Positions 17,465 to 25,437 of a DNA stretch of 64,000 bases are shown in pieces. This stretch comes from an uncultured Alphaproteobacteria bacterium. Lineage in GTDB: Bacteria > Pseudomonadota > Alphaproteobacteria > HIMB59. The notes beneath the pieces were generated by a model that was not told the DNA's origin, did not search any database, and was given only the letters and a program-made list of their open reading frames with translations. Made by a program: the position numbers and the translations under genes. The first letter of the stretch is position 1, and each line of letters starts with the position of its first letter. The stretch covers positions 1 to 64,000 of the forward strand of contig CABYGG010000002.1 in NCBI GenBank assembly GCA_902518505.1, in the 5' to 3' direction.

Positions 17465-17677
17465 ATGAGAAAATTCATTATAGATATGACTATGTCGTAT
17501 GACTTTCAGGTAACTATAGAGGCTGAATCGGAGGAAGCAGCAAAAGCAAAGTTTACAAATACACCATTAGAACAACTTGGTAGCTATAAATTTGGCTCAT
17601 TTTATAAGACATTTAGAGGTATAAAATTAGATGAATTTGATCCAAGATTTTATAAGGACGAAGATAAAGTAAGATAA
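17465..17677 (+). CDS. Unknown 70-aa protein upstream of bioY
   Basis: A 70-aa soluble, acidic protein with a predicted beta-alpha-beta pattern: a beta strand (KFIIDMTMSYDFQVTIEA), a helix (ESEEAAKAKF) and a second strand ending GSFYKTFRGI. I do not recognise a named family. It is very likely translated: a perfect Shine-Dalgarno AGGAGG (17453-17458) lies six bases before its ATG, among the strongest in the window. bioY follows seven bases after its stop, so the two are probably co-transcribed. A TATAAT at 17382-17387 may be its promoter. A link to biotin uptake is only contextual. Confidence 0.75.
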   Translation: MRKFIIDMTMSYDFQVTIEAESEEAAKAKFTNTPLEQLGSYKFGSFYKTFRGIKLDEFDPRFYKDEDKVR

Positions 17678-17684
17678 TCATACG

Positions 17685-18239
17685 ATGAGTAGAACAATTA
17701 CTGAAAATCTTTTTGGTACACACTTCTTTAGCAAGTATTACCTAACTATACTAGGAGTGATTTTACTGACTATATCTTCTAAAATTTCTATTCCCTTTTA
17801 CCCTGTTCCAATGACATTACAAACTTTGGTGGTTTTCTTTATAGCTGCATCAATGGGCATGATTGGGTTTTATTCAACATTTATTTATGTGGTTTTAGGT
17901 TTGCTAGGACTGCCTTTATTCGCTAATGGTGGAGGAATTGGCTACATTTTTTCTCCAACATTTGGTTTTTTATACGGAATGGTAATTTCTGCGTTCATAA
18001 TTGCATATATTCTCAAATCTGAAGTAAAAACAGGTTTAATCAAGTTATCGGCTACTATTCTTGCAGGTGCATTTGTTATATTTTTGTGTGGTATTAGTCA
18101 CCTTTCGTTTTTTGTAGGTCTAGAACAAGCAATAAATCTTGGTTTATTGCCATTTTTGTATAGTGAATTTCTAAAAATTGTATTGGCTATAGCTATAATT
18201 TTTGGGTTGATTCAAAGAGTTAATCAAAAAAATTCATAA
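17685..18239 (+). CDS. bioY: Biotin transporter BioY
   Basis: BioY is the substrate-binding membrane component of ECF-type biotin transporters and can act alone in some bacteria. The 184-aa protein has about six helices and the family pattern PFYPVPMTLQTLVVFF, YVVLGLLGLPLFANGGG and SPTFGFLYG. No EcfA or EcfT (BioM/BioN) genes are adjacent, so it works with unlinked energising subunits or alone. It suggests biotin scavenging. Its end overlaps the convergent deacetylase gene by six bases. Confidence 0.93.
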   Translation: MSRTITENLFGTHFFSKYYLTILGVILLTISSKISIPFYPVPMTLQTLVVFFIAASMGMIGFYSTFIYVVLGLLGLPLFANGGGIGYIFSPTFGFLYGMVISAFIIAYILKSEVKTGLIKLSATILAGAFVIFLCGISHLSFFVGLEQAINLGLLPFLYSEFLKIVLAIAIIFGLIQRVNQKNS

Positions 18240-19142
18240 ATAAGTTTTACTCACAGTTTCGAATATTGAAAAGTGCCGAGATGCCAATTCTTGTCTATTC
18301 TTGCTGTATCCTCCACCTATAACAGTACAAAGAGGTATTTTTTTTTCTTTGAAATACTCACATACAATTTCATCTCTTTTTTTAATGCCATCATCAGTAA
18401 GGTTTAAATTACCTAGATCATCGTTAGAGTGAACATCAACTCCTGCATCATAAAAAACAATATCTGGTGTAAAATGAGTCTCAATTTGATCAAGCGTTTT
18501 TGTGAGGATATTTATATATTTAACATCATCTACTTCATCATCTATTGGTACATCTAAATTGCTATTTTTTTTGTCAAATGGAAAATTATTTTTACAATGA
18601 ATTGAACATGTAAAAATATTATCAATATTTTCACAAATAGAAGCAGTTCCATCACCTTGATGAACATCTAAATCTAATATTAAAATTTTATTTATTTTTT
18701 TTTGATTAAGTAAAGTTATCGAGGCATAGGCTAAATCGTTAAATACACAAAAACCAGATCCACAATCTTTAAATGCATGGTGAGTTCCACCTGCTAAATG
18801 ACATGAAATACCATAATCCAACGCCAATTGAGATGTTTGTAGTGTGCCTTGTATAGCTAGGAAAGATCTTTTAGCTAATTTTTCACTCCACGGTAAATTA
18901 ATTCTTCTTTCCTGATCTCTTGATAGATTACCTTCTTTAACACTCATAACATAATTACGGTTGTGTACTACTTGTACATCATTTATAGGAGCTGACTTAC
19001 TTTGATGAATTGTTAAATTTGTATATAAATTTGAGTTTTTGATAAAATTATATAAATCAGAAAATTTAGTACCAACAAATCTATGGCCCTCTGGTAGAGG
19101 AATGTCATAGTTATCATTGTAAACAACATTTAGTTTTTTCAT
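18234..19142 (-). CDS. Histone deacetylase-family lysine deacetylase
   Basis: A zinc-dependent deacetylase of the HDAC/AcuC superfamily, closest in feel to the small class IV-like bacterial members (about 302 aa). The catalytic His pair is in AGGTHHAFKD near residue 120. Zinc ligands are in LDLDVHQGDGTA (Asp and His near 157-160) and YDAGVDVH, and the transition-state Tyr is in VIGGGYSKN. I prefer the ATG at 19142 to the TTG at 19145. It is the last gene of an operon behind a NAD(P)-binding protein and malonyl-CoA synthetase. Deacylation of an acyl-CoA synthetase is a plausible role; polyamine or acetoin-type substrates are alternatives. Confidence 0.88.
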   Translation of the reverse strand: MKKLNVVYNDNYDIPLPEGHRFVGTKFSDLYNFIKNSNLYTNLTIHQSKSAPINDVQVVHNRNYVMSVKEGNLSRDQERRINLPWSEKLAKRSFLAIQGTLQTSQLALDYGISCHLAGGTHHAFKDCGSGFCVFNDLAYASITLLNQKKINKILILDLDVHQGDGTASICENIDNIFTCSIHCKNNFPFDKKNSNLDVPIDDEVDDVKYINILTKTLDQIETHFTPDIVFYDAGVDVHSNDDLGNLNLTDDGIKKRDEIVCEYFKEKKIPLCTVIGGGYSKNRQELASRHFSIFETVSKTYL

Positions 19143-19157
19143 CAATATAAATTTTCT

Positions 19158-19829
19158 TTAATATTCGCTAATCGTAACTATTTCATCAGACTCATATGTA
19201 GTTTGATCTAAGTTCTTCTTTACAATATTTGACATTGCATTAGCTACTTTTTTTGCATGAATTGGTCTCATTTTTTTAAGCGGGCCTAAAAATAATGGTG
19301 TTAATAGCTTGAAAATTGGAATTCCAATTTTCTCAGCAAGTCTAAATTGTACTCTTTTACCTAGTAAAAAAGATGGTCTTAAAATACCAAGGTTATCAAA
19401 GTTTAATCTTTTCAACTCTTCTTCAACTAGGCCCTTAAACCTTAAATATTCACCTTTATTATTAGGATCAGCAAAACCAGATGAGATATAGACGAAGGAC
19501 TTAATTGAGTTAGATTTACATATTTTGGCTATTTCCTTAGGTAAATCTAGCTCTACCCTTTGATATTCACTTTTTTTAGGAGAGTTTTTCTTTGTTGTAC
19601 CAATACAATAAAAACAACAATCAGCAATAATCTGATCTTTAATATTTTCAACATTTTTTAAATCTGTATTAATAATTTCTAATTTTGGATGTTTTATATT
19701 TACTTCAGAACGCGTAAAAATTTTAATGCTGGTATAATATTCATCTTTTATTAAGTTTTTTAATAAATAACTGCCAACTAAACCAGTAGCACCAAATATC
19801 ATTGCCGAAGACATATAAAACTTATACAT
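19158..19829 (-). CDS. Atypical SDR NAD(P)-binding protein (HTATIP2/TIP30-like)
   Basis: A 223-aa Rossmann-fold protein with the nucleotide-binding AMIFGATGLVGSYLLKNL at the N-terminus, CIGTTKKNSPKKSEY, the active-site-like SFVYISSGFADPNNKGEYLRFKG split below family norms, and a C-terminal PIHAKKVANAM. The motif order follows the TIP30/HTATIP2 group of atypical short-chain dehydrogenases. The substrate is unknown. ATG at 19829 or, less likely, at the internal Met 6. It is placed between matB and the deacetylase gene with gaps of 33 and 15 bases, so one transcript is likely. Confidence 0.8.
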   Translation of the reverse strand: MYKFYMSSAMIFGATGLVGSYLLKNLIKDEYYTSIKIFTRSEVNIKHPKLEIINTDLKNVENIKDQIIADCCFYCIGTTKKNSPKKSEYQRVELDLPKEIAKICKSNSIKSFVYISSGFADPNNKGEYLRFKGLVEEELKRLNFDNLGILRPSFLLGKRVQFRLAEKIGIPIFKLLTPLFLGPLKKMRPIHAKKVANAMSNIVKKNLDQTTYESDEIVTISEY

Positions 19830-19862
19830 TAATATTATTAAAAAAAAGAATATTTTTGGGAT

Positions 19863-21359
19863 TTAGGAATATTTTTCTTTTAAAGTATTTTTTTGAACTT
19901 TTCCCATGACGTTTTTTGGAAGTTCATCCAACAATATATATTTATTTGGAATTTTATATTTCGCTAAGTGTTTTTTTAAAAAATCTTTAAGATCATTTAA
20001 ATCTGTAGAATTATTCTTCATAACTATTGCTGCAATAGGTACTTCACCTAAATCGTCATTAGGGATACCAAAAACAGCAGACTCTAAAACTAATTCGTGT
20101 TGATTAATAATATCTTCAATTTCTTTAGGATAAACATTATATCCACCACTTATGATTAAATCTTTATTTCTTCCAGATATGAATAGATATCCATCATTAT
20201 CAAAATATCCAATATCACCGGTTATAAAAAAACCATCTTTAGTAAATGCCTCTTGTGTCTTTTTTGGATTATTTAGATAACCTTTAAATACATTAGGACC
20301 ATTTATTTCTATTGTTCCAATATCATTTTCTGATTTATTATTATCACTTTGAATATTATTTATTCTTATTTTAATATCTTTTAAAGGTTTACCAACTGAT
20401 CCTACCTTTCTTTGCCCATCACAAGGATTAGAGGCATTCATATTAGTTTCAGTCATACCATATCTCTCTAATATTTGATGACCGGTTACTCTATAAAAAT
20501 TTTTAAATGTTTGATTTAACAATGGAGCACTTCCAGATATAAATAATCTCATATTTTGTGTTAATTTCTTATCTAGTCTTTTGTCATTCAACAATCTCGT
20601 ATAAAAAGTTGGAACACCCATCATCAGAGTTGAATAATTAAATGCTTCAATAATTGAGTCTATATTAAAATTTTTTATAAATCTAATAGTAGCCCCACTT
20701 ATCATGGAGGTATTAATAGCAACAAACAATCCATGAGTATGATAAATTGGAAGTGAATGGATTAAAGTATCATTGCGATTTATATTCCATAAATTTATTA
20801 GTTCTTGAGCATTTGAAACTAAATTTTGTTCAGTTAACATAGCACCTTTAGGTTTTCCTGTAGTCCCAGAGGTATATAAAAGTGCTGCTAAATCATTATA
20901 TGTTCTTTTTGATGGTTCAAAAAAACTATCAAGGTTTTCTAAACCATCAGTAATCTCTCCAACTCCGTTTGCATTTAAAGATAAAATTCTACAGCCAATT
21001 TCATCGCAAAATGGTTTTAAACTATCTATTTCTGATTTATCACAGATAAGAAAAGATGGTTTTGAGTCCTTTATAAAATAAATTGTTTCATTAACTGTAT
21101 AGCTTGTATTAAGTGGAAAAAAAACTGACCCAGTAAGAATAGATGATAAATAAAGAGCTAAAGTCTCTTTACATTTGGCGGACTTTACAAGAATGTGACT
21201 ACCTGATTTTAACCCTAACTTTGATAATTTGTGAGAAATTTTTGATGCAAGAATTATGAAATTTTTATAAGTAATCTCGGATCCATCATCTAATATTAAA
21301 AAAGTTTTATTATTGTCTAAATTAGTTTCAACAAGATTTGAATAGAGTGAGTCTGTCAA
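19863..21359 (-). CDS. matB: Malonyl-CoA synthetase MatB
   Basis: An AMP-forming acyl-CoA synthetase of 498 aa. The ATP motif LLYTSGTTGKPKG lies near residues 158-170. LPIYHTHGLFVAIN, MMGVPTFYTRLL, RLFISGSAPL and ILERYGMTETNM follow the malonyl-CoA synthetase branch; the C-terminal catalytic Lys is in VMGKVQKN (about K487). It would activate malonate, or methylmalonate, to the CoA ester. The start is a TTG at 21359, because a stop codon lies three codons upstream. No malonyl-CoA decarboxylase is nearby, so malonate may feed fatty-acid synthesis or be decarboxylated elsewhere. Confidence 0.87.
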   Translation of the reverse strand: MTDSLYSNLVETNLDNNKTFLILDDGSEITYKNFIILASKISHKLSKLGLKSGSHILVKSAKCKETLALYLSSILTGSVFFPLNTSYTVNETIYFIKDSKPSFLICDKSEIDSLKPFCDEIGCRILSLNANGVGEITDGLENLDSFFEPSKRTYNDLAALLYTSGTTGKPKGAMLTEQNLVSNAQELINLWNINRNDTLIHSLPIYHTHGLFVAINTSMISGATIRFIKNFNIDSIIEAFNYSTLMMGVPTFYTRLLNDKRLDKKLTQNMRLFISGSAPLLNQTFKNFYRVTGHQILERYGMTETNMNASNPCDGQRKVGSVGKPLKDIKIRINNIQSDNNKSENDIGTIEINGPNVFKGYLNNPKKTQEAFTKDGFFITGDIGYFDNDGYLFISGRNKDLIISGGYNVYPKEIEDIINQHELVLESAVFGIPNDDLGEVPIAAIVMKNNSTDLNDLKDFLKKHLAKYKIPNKYILLDELPKNVMGKVQKNTLKEKYS

Positions 21360-21384
21360 AGTATATCAACGGAGTAATTAGGTT

Positions 21385-21407
21385 GGCCCTGCAATATATA
21401 CAGGGCC
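21385..21407 (-). terminator. GC-rich hairpin between the binding-protein gene and matB
   Basis: A perfect 7-base stem GGCCCTG/CAGGGCC with a 9-base loop stands out in AT-rich sequence, between the stop of the onium-binding protein and the TTG of matB. It lacks a clear U-tract on the transcribed minus strand, so it may be a weak terminator or an mRNA 3'-end stabiliser for the highly expressed binding-protein message. Confidence 0.55.
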
Positions 21408-21443
21408 TAATAAATAAAATAAAAAATCTAGATTATCCTAGGA

Positions 21444-22445
21444 TTATGGTAACCATTTCTCCCAAGTAGATTTATTGTTAGCTTTCCATTCAGCAACAAC
21501 ATCATTAAGTTCACCACCTTCACGAACTTTAACGAGCATCGCTGCTTGATCTGCATTTGATAATGCCATTTTACCAAAGAATTCAAGTGCTTTTTGGTTT
21601 TCTGGTTTAGCAAATGTATCAGGATTACCGTAGTTCATTGGATAGTCAACAGCCCAACCTGTTGCTGGCCAAGAGTCAGCTCCACAAGTTTCCCAGTTGT
21701 TTGCCTCGGTAAAGGTATCACAAGTTTTATTTGGAGCTAATTTTACACCTACTAATTCGTTAACACCAAAGAACCAATGAGGCTCCCAAAGATACATTAA
21801 GAAAGGTTCACCTCTATCGTACATACCTTGCGCTTCAGCAAGAGCAGCTGTTTCAGTTCCTAATTCATCAGCAACAAAGTCTAAACCAAGTAGGTCTAAT
21901 CTTTTTTGATCATGACAGTTCCAACCAGCAACTGGACAACCAATTAATCGACCTTTACCACCAGACTCCATAGTCGCAAAATCTTCTTTGAATTTATTTA
22001 AATCAGCATAGCTAGAAAAATCTGGATTTGCATCAGCCCAATATTTTGGAACATAGTAATCTGACATACCGGTAATACCAACAGTTCCAAGTAATTTTAC
22101 ACTTCCATCACCTGAGTAAGTCATTTTAACTTCCCCACCATGAATTAAGTCGCCATTTAACATAACCTCATCAGCTTCAGCGTAACTAGGCCATGACTCA
22201 CATGCAAAATCAATATCACCTGCAGCAATAGCTTCCCACAAGCCAGTTCCTGAGGCAAATACGATTCTATCAATTTCGTATCCTAACTCATCTTCAAGTA
22301 TGCTTACAGCTACTTGACATGAAATCTCTCCACCAGTCCAGTCAGCGATTGCTGCTAATAATTTTTCAGCATTAGCTTTACTGAATGTTGCGGTAAAAAG
22401 AATAGAGGATAGAATAAAAGTTATAATTGTTTTAGATATTCTCAT
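21444..22445 (-). CDS. Quaternary-amine (betaine/carnitine-type) binding protein, OpuAC/ProX family
   Basis: A periplasmic ABC binding protein of 333 aa with a Sec signal peptide ending near SKANA-E (residues 1-26). The mature part has the OpuAC fold pattern: WTGGEISCQVAVSILEDELG, GTGLWEAIAAGDIDFACESWP, VGITGMSDYYVPKYW and MYLWEPHWFFG. Several Trp and Tyr residues could form the aromatic box that holds a trimethylammonium group. A strong Shine-Dalgarno (GGGAGGG) precedes the ATG. Its permease and ATPase are at 27783-31038. Substrate could be carnitine, betaine or another onium compound; the nearby BKACE favours carnitine. Confidence 0.85.
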   Translation of the reverse strand: MRISKTIITFILSSILFTATFSKANAEKLLAAIADWTGGEISCQVAVSILEDELGYEIDRIVFASGTGLWEAIAAGDIDFACESWPSYAEADEVMLNGDLIHGGEVKMTYSGDGSVKLLGTVGITGMSDYYVPKYWADANPDFSSYADLNKFKEDFATMESGGKGRLIGCPVAGWNCHDQKRLDLLGLDFVADELGTETAALAEAQGMYDRGEPFLMYLWEPHWFFGVNELVGVKLAPNKTCDTFTEANNWETCGADSWPATGWAVDYPMNYGNPDTFAKPENQKALEFFGKMALSNADQAAMLVKVREGGELNDVVAEWKANNKSTWEKWLP

Positions 22446-22578
22446 AGATTATCCCTCCCATAAAGTATTTATATTAACAAAAAATAATCAAAGTACATAT
22501 GTTATTTATTCATTAATAGGTAACAAAACTCTATAAAATATGTTTTTTATTAATTAATTAAGTGTAATACTATCAAAA

Positions 22579-23466
22579 ATGATAAAAACTAAAGTATTTC
22601 TTACATGTGCTGTTAATGGATCCGGTGACACTGCATCAAAACATCCTGATCTTCCAAAGACTCCAAAACAAATAGCTAAATCCGCAATAGAGTCTGCTCA
22701 AGCAGGTGCATCTATAGTTCATATTCATGTCAGAGAGGAAGATGGAACGCCTAGTCGAAAATTTGAATTTTATAAGGAAGTAGTTGAAATAATTAGATCT
22801 AGTGACACTGATGTAATTATTAATTTAACAACCGGTATGGGAGGTGATTTAGATATAGGTGAAGGAGATAACCCAATGGATTTTGGTCCATATACAGATA
22901 TGGCTAATATTATGGAAAGAATATCTCATGTAGAGGAATTACTTCCGGAAATTTGTACACTTGATGCTGGAACTTTAAATTTTGGTGATAGTTCTGTGTT
23001 GGCAGTCAATACTCCAAATGATTTAAGAAAAGCAGCAAAACGATTAAAAGAAATTGGGGTTAAACCTGAAGTTGAAGCATTTGATTTAGGTAATATGTGG
23101 TTTGGTGCTCAGCTTTACGAAGAAGGATTACTTAGCGACCCACCCTTATATCAAATGTGTTTAGGAATTCCCTGGGGAGCTCCAGCAAAAACTACAGCTA
23201 TGATTGCAATGTTAGATGTCATGCCTAAAAATGCTATTTGGTCAGGCTTTGCAATTTCAAGAAATGAAATGCCCTTTGTTGCACAAACAGTTTTACTTGG
23301 AGGTAATCCCAGAGTTGGGCTTGAAGATAATTTATATTTATCAAAGGGAAAACTTGCAACTAATCCACAATTAGTTGAAAAGGCAATAAAAATAGTTCAT
23401 GAGTTGGGCTCCTCTATTATGAGTCCCCAAGAGACTAGAGATTATTTAAAGCTAAAAAAAACTTAA
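22579..23466 (+). CDS. Beta-keto acid cleavage enzyme (BKACE), probably 3-dehydrocarnitine-cleaving
   Basis: BKACE proteins are zinc enzymes that condense a beta-keto acid with acetyl-CoA and cleave it to acetoacetate and a new CoA ester. The 295-aa sequence has the metal ligands in IVHIHVREEDG (His 48 and His 50), NLTTGMGGD, HVEELLPEICTLDAGTLNFG, LCLGIPWGAP and VGLEDNLYL with the third acidic ligand. From memory this pattern fits the dehydrocarnitine-cleaving branch (CdhC of Pseudomonas), which yields betainyl-CoA. It is divergent from the binding-protein gene across a 133-base gap and ends 4 bases inside the convergent SDR gene. Confidence 0.87.
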   Translation: MIKTKVFLTCAVNGSGDTASKHPDLPKTPKQIAKSAIESAQAGASIVHIHVREEDGTPSRKFEFYKEVVEIIRSSDTDVIINLTTGMGGDLDIGEGDNPMDFGPYTDMANIMERISHVEELLPEICTLDAGTLNFGDSSVLAVNTPNDLRKAAKRLKEIGVKPEVEAFDLGNMWFGAQLYEEGLLSDPPLYQMCLGIPWGAPAKTTAMIAMLDVMPKNAIWSGFAISRNEMPFVAQTVLLGGNPRVGLEDNLYLSKGKLATNPQLVEKAIKIVHELGSSIMSPQETRDYLKLKKT

Positions 23467-24251
23467 TCCATTCTCTCAGTATTTCCATCAATAGAAATTA
23501 CTTGACCTGAGACTCTAAGGGAGTCTTGAGAAATTAAAAAGGAACACATTTTTGCTATATCATCTTCATAAACCCATTGTTTTAAAGAACTCATAGAAAC
23601 AAAATCTTTTTCAATTGATCTTACAGATTGCTTTAACATTTTTGCTTTCGCTTTTATGACTCTTATCATTCTCGCACCTTTAACAGAACCCGGGCATATT
23701 GCATTTACTCGTATATTAAATTTACCTAATTCCATTGCTAAAGTTTTAGTAATACCAACTAAGGCCCATTTGCTTGCCGCATAAGGTGATCTATTAGGAA
23801 AACCATCAATACCAGCTGTAGAGGAAATATTGATGATTGAGCCATTTTTAGATTTCTTAATCATGGGTATTGCATATTTAGTAAAATAAAAATGACTATT
23901 AATATTTACATGTAAGGTCTTTTCCCAATCATCAGATTTAATTTTCTCTAAAGGAGATGTGGGTCCAGCTATTCCTATATTATTTATAAGTCCATCTATT
24001 TTTTTTGTTTTATTTGATATTTCTTTATAAAATTTTTTCACCTCATCTTCTTTTGAAGCATCGCATTCTGATATAAAAAGTTTTTTATTAAAGTATGAAT
24101 TTTTTTTCAGTTTATTAATTTTTTTTTTATCAATATCACAAGTATAAACAATAGCACCTTGTAATAGTAATAATTTTACAGTAGCTAGACCTATCCCAGA
24201 AGCACCAGCAGATAAAATAATTTTTTTATTTTTAAGGAAATTATTTTGCAT
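23463..24251 (-). CDS. Short-chain dehydrogenase/reductase
   Basis: A classical SDR of about 262 aa. It has the cofactor motif SAGASGIGLATV at residues 16-27, NNIGIAGP, the catalytic Ser in INISSTAG and Tyr/Lys in YAASKWALVG near 155-160, and the closing CPGSV and SGQVISIDGN. The start is the ATG at 24251. It overlaps the end of the GcvT-like gene, suggesting translational coupling. In context it may oxidise the hydroxyl of an imported onium compound (for example carnitine to 3-dehydrocarnitine) before BKACE cleavage; that is inference, as SDR substrates cannot be read from sequence. Confidence 0.88.
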   Translation of the reverse strand: MQNNFLKNKKIILSAGASGIGLATVKLLLLQGAIVYTCDIDKKKINKLKKNSYFNKKLFISECDASKEDEVKKFYKEISNKTKKIDGLINNIGIAGPTSPLEKIKSDDWEKTLHVNINSHFYFTKYAIPMIKKSKNGSIINISSTAGIDGFPNRSPYAASKWALVGITKTLAMELGKFNIRVNAICPGSVKGARMIRVIKAKAKMLKQSVRSIEKDFVSMSSLKQWVYEDDIAKMCSFLISQDSLRVSGQVISIDGNTERMD

Positions 24252-25437
24252 CAAAAGAATTAATATCAGGCTTAATGGGAATAGATCTATCTATACCCTT
24301 TACAATTTTTTTTTCTTTATCATAAAAAGGTAAATCTACAACGACTCCGGTGTGTGAAGAATTATCTGGGAGAATCATTTCTATCTCTTTATTTATATAA
24401 TCATTTGGTTCATAAAATCTTACATAACCAATTCCTTGTTGGAGAGTTGGAGACGGTACGCCTGCTGTTATGTAGCCGACTTGTTTATCATTAATTTTTA
24501 TTTTACTTCCGGCTTTAGGAACTGCTGTTTTACATGTTATTCCAAATAAACAAGTCCTTTTATCTTTTTTAATTAATGCATCTTTACCGATAAAATCTTT
24601 ATCCATATTCACAAAATACCCCAGCCCTGCTTCGAAAGGAGTAATTGTTGTATCTATATCAGTTAAATTTCCAAAAATACCACCCTCAATTCTTCTAATA
24701 GTCATGGCTCTAGAAGCAGAAAATTGCATACCATATGGTTTACCACATTCTATAAGATGGTCCCATAGAGCCAAATGGTCTGTGTTAAAACCATCACAAA
24801 AAATTTCAAATCCTAATTCATTTGTAAAACCTGTTCTTGAAACATATAAAGTTTGCCCTCCTAGATCAAAAAAATTGGATGTAAAATAAGGCATATTTTC
24901 ATCAATCTTTCCATTAGAAGCTAACTTCATAATATCGATTGATGCCGGACCTTGAATTTGAAGAACTCTAGATTTAGGGTCTTTTATTTGAATATCATAA
25001 TTTGAACTGTGAGCAATAAGCCAATCTTCAAATGGGCCATCCGCTTGAACGTACCAAAACTTTTCTTCATCAAACCTAAATAAAACTCCATCCATGAAAA
25101 TTCCACCTTTTGGTGTACAGGCAAGTGCATAATAACCTCTGCTAATTTTTGTTTTTGAAATTTCTCTTGTCAGCACTTTATTCAAAAAAGAAACTGAGTC
25201 TTTTCCTGATATTTCTATCGGTTTTTCTGGAACATCAAATAAAAGAGCTTTTTGTCTTAAAAGCCAATATTTTTCTAAAGGATCTTCATCAATTTTCATA
25301 GGAAAGTATCTTCCTGCATAGACGCCTCTAACCATATTCGAAGTATTAGTACGTTGAATGAATGGAGACTCTTCAAATCTACGTGCACTAATTTGAATTG
25401 TTTTATTTAGATCAGCTTCTTCTTGTAAATTTCCCAT
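24241..25437 (-). CDS. GcvT-family (DmdA-like) folate-dependent demethylase
   Basis: A 398-aa member of the aminomethyltransferase fold that moves methyl or methylene groups to tetrahydrofolate. Family features are the N-terminal ISARRFEESPFIQRT, SFLNKVLTREI, the RVLQIQGPASIDIM core, RRIEGGIFGN, FEAGLGYFVNMDKDFIGK and ITCKTAVPKAGSKI. The N-terminal RRxxxxPF pattern recalls DMSP demethylase DmdA, but I would not name it so; betaine, dimethylglycine or another methylated onium compound is equally possible. Its ATG follows the stop of the molybdoenzyme gene with no intervening base. Confidence 0.82.
   Translation of the reverse strand: MGNLQEEADLNKTIQISARRFEESPFIQRTNTSNMVRGVYAGRYFPMKIDEDPLEKYWLLRQKALLFDVPEKPIEISGKDSVSFLNKVLTREISKTKISRGYYALACTPKGGIFMDGVLFRFDEEKFWYVQADGPFEDWLIAHSSNYDIQIKDPKSRVLQIQGPASIDIMKLASNGKIDENMPYFTSNFFDLGGQTLYVSRTGFTNELGFEIFCDGFNTDHLALWDHLIECGKPYGMQFSASRAMTIRRIEGGIFGNLTDIDTTITPFEAGLGYFVNMDKDFIGKDALIKKDKRTCLFGITCKTAVPKAGSKIKINDKQVGYITAGVPSPTLQQGIGYVRFYEPNDYINKEIEMILPDNSSHTGVVVDLPFYDKEKKIVKGIDRSIPIKPDINSFDAK

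Noticed and set aside
24241-25437. Naming the GcvT-fold gene dmdA
   Set aside because: Only the N-terminal and core patterns are similar; the operon context is onium/carnitine-like, and the DMSP-specific residues cannot be confirmed by eye.
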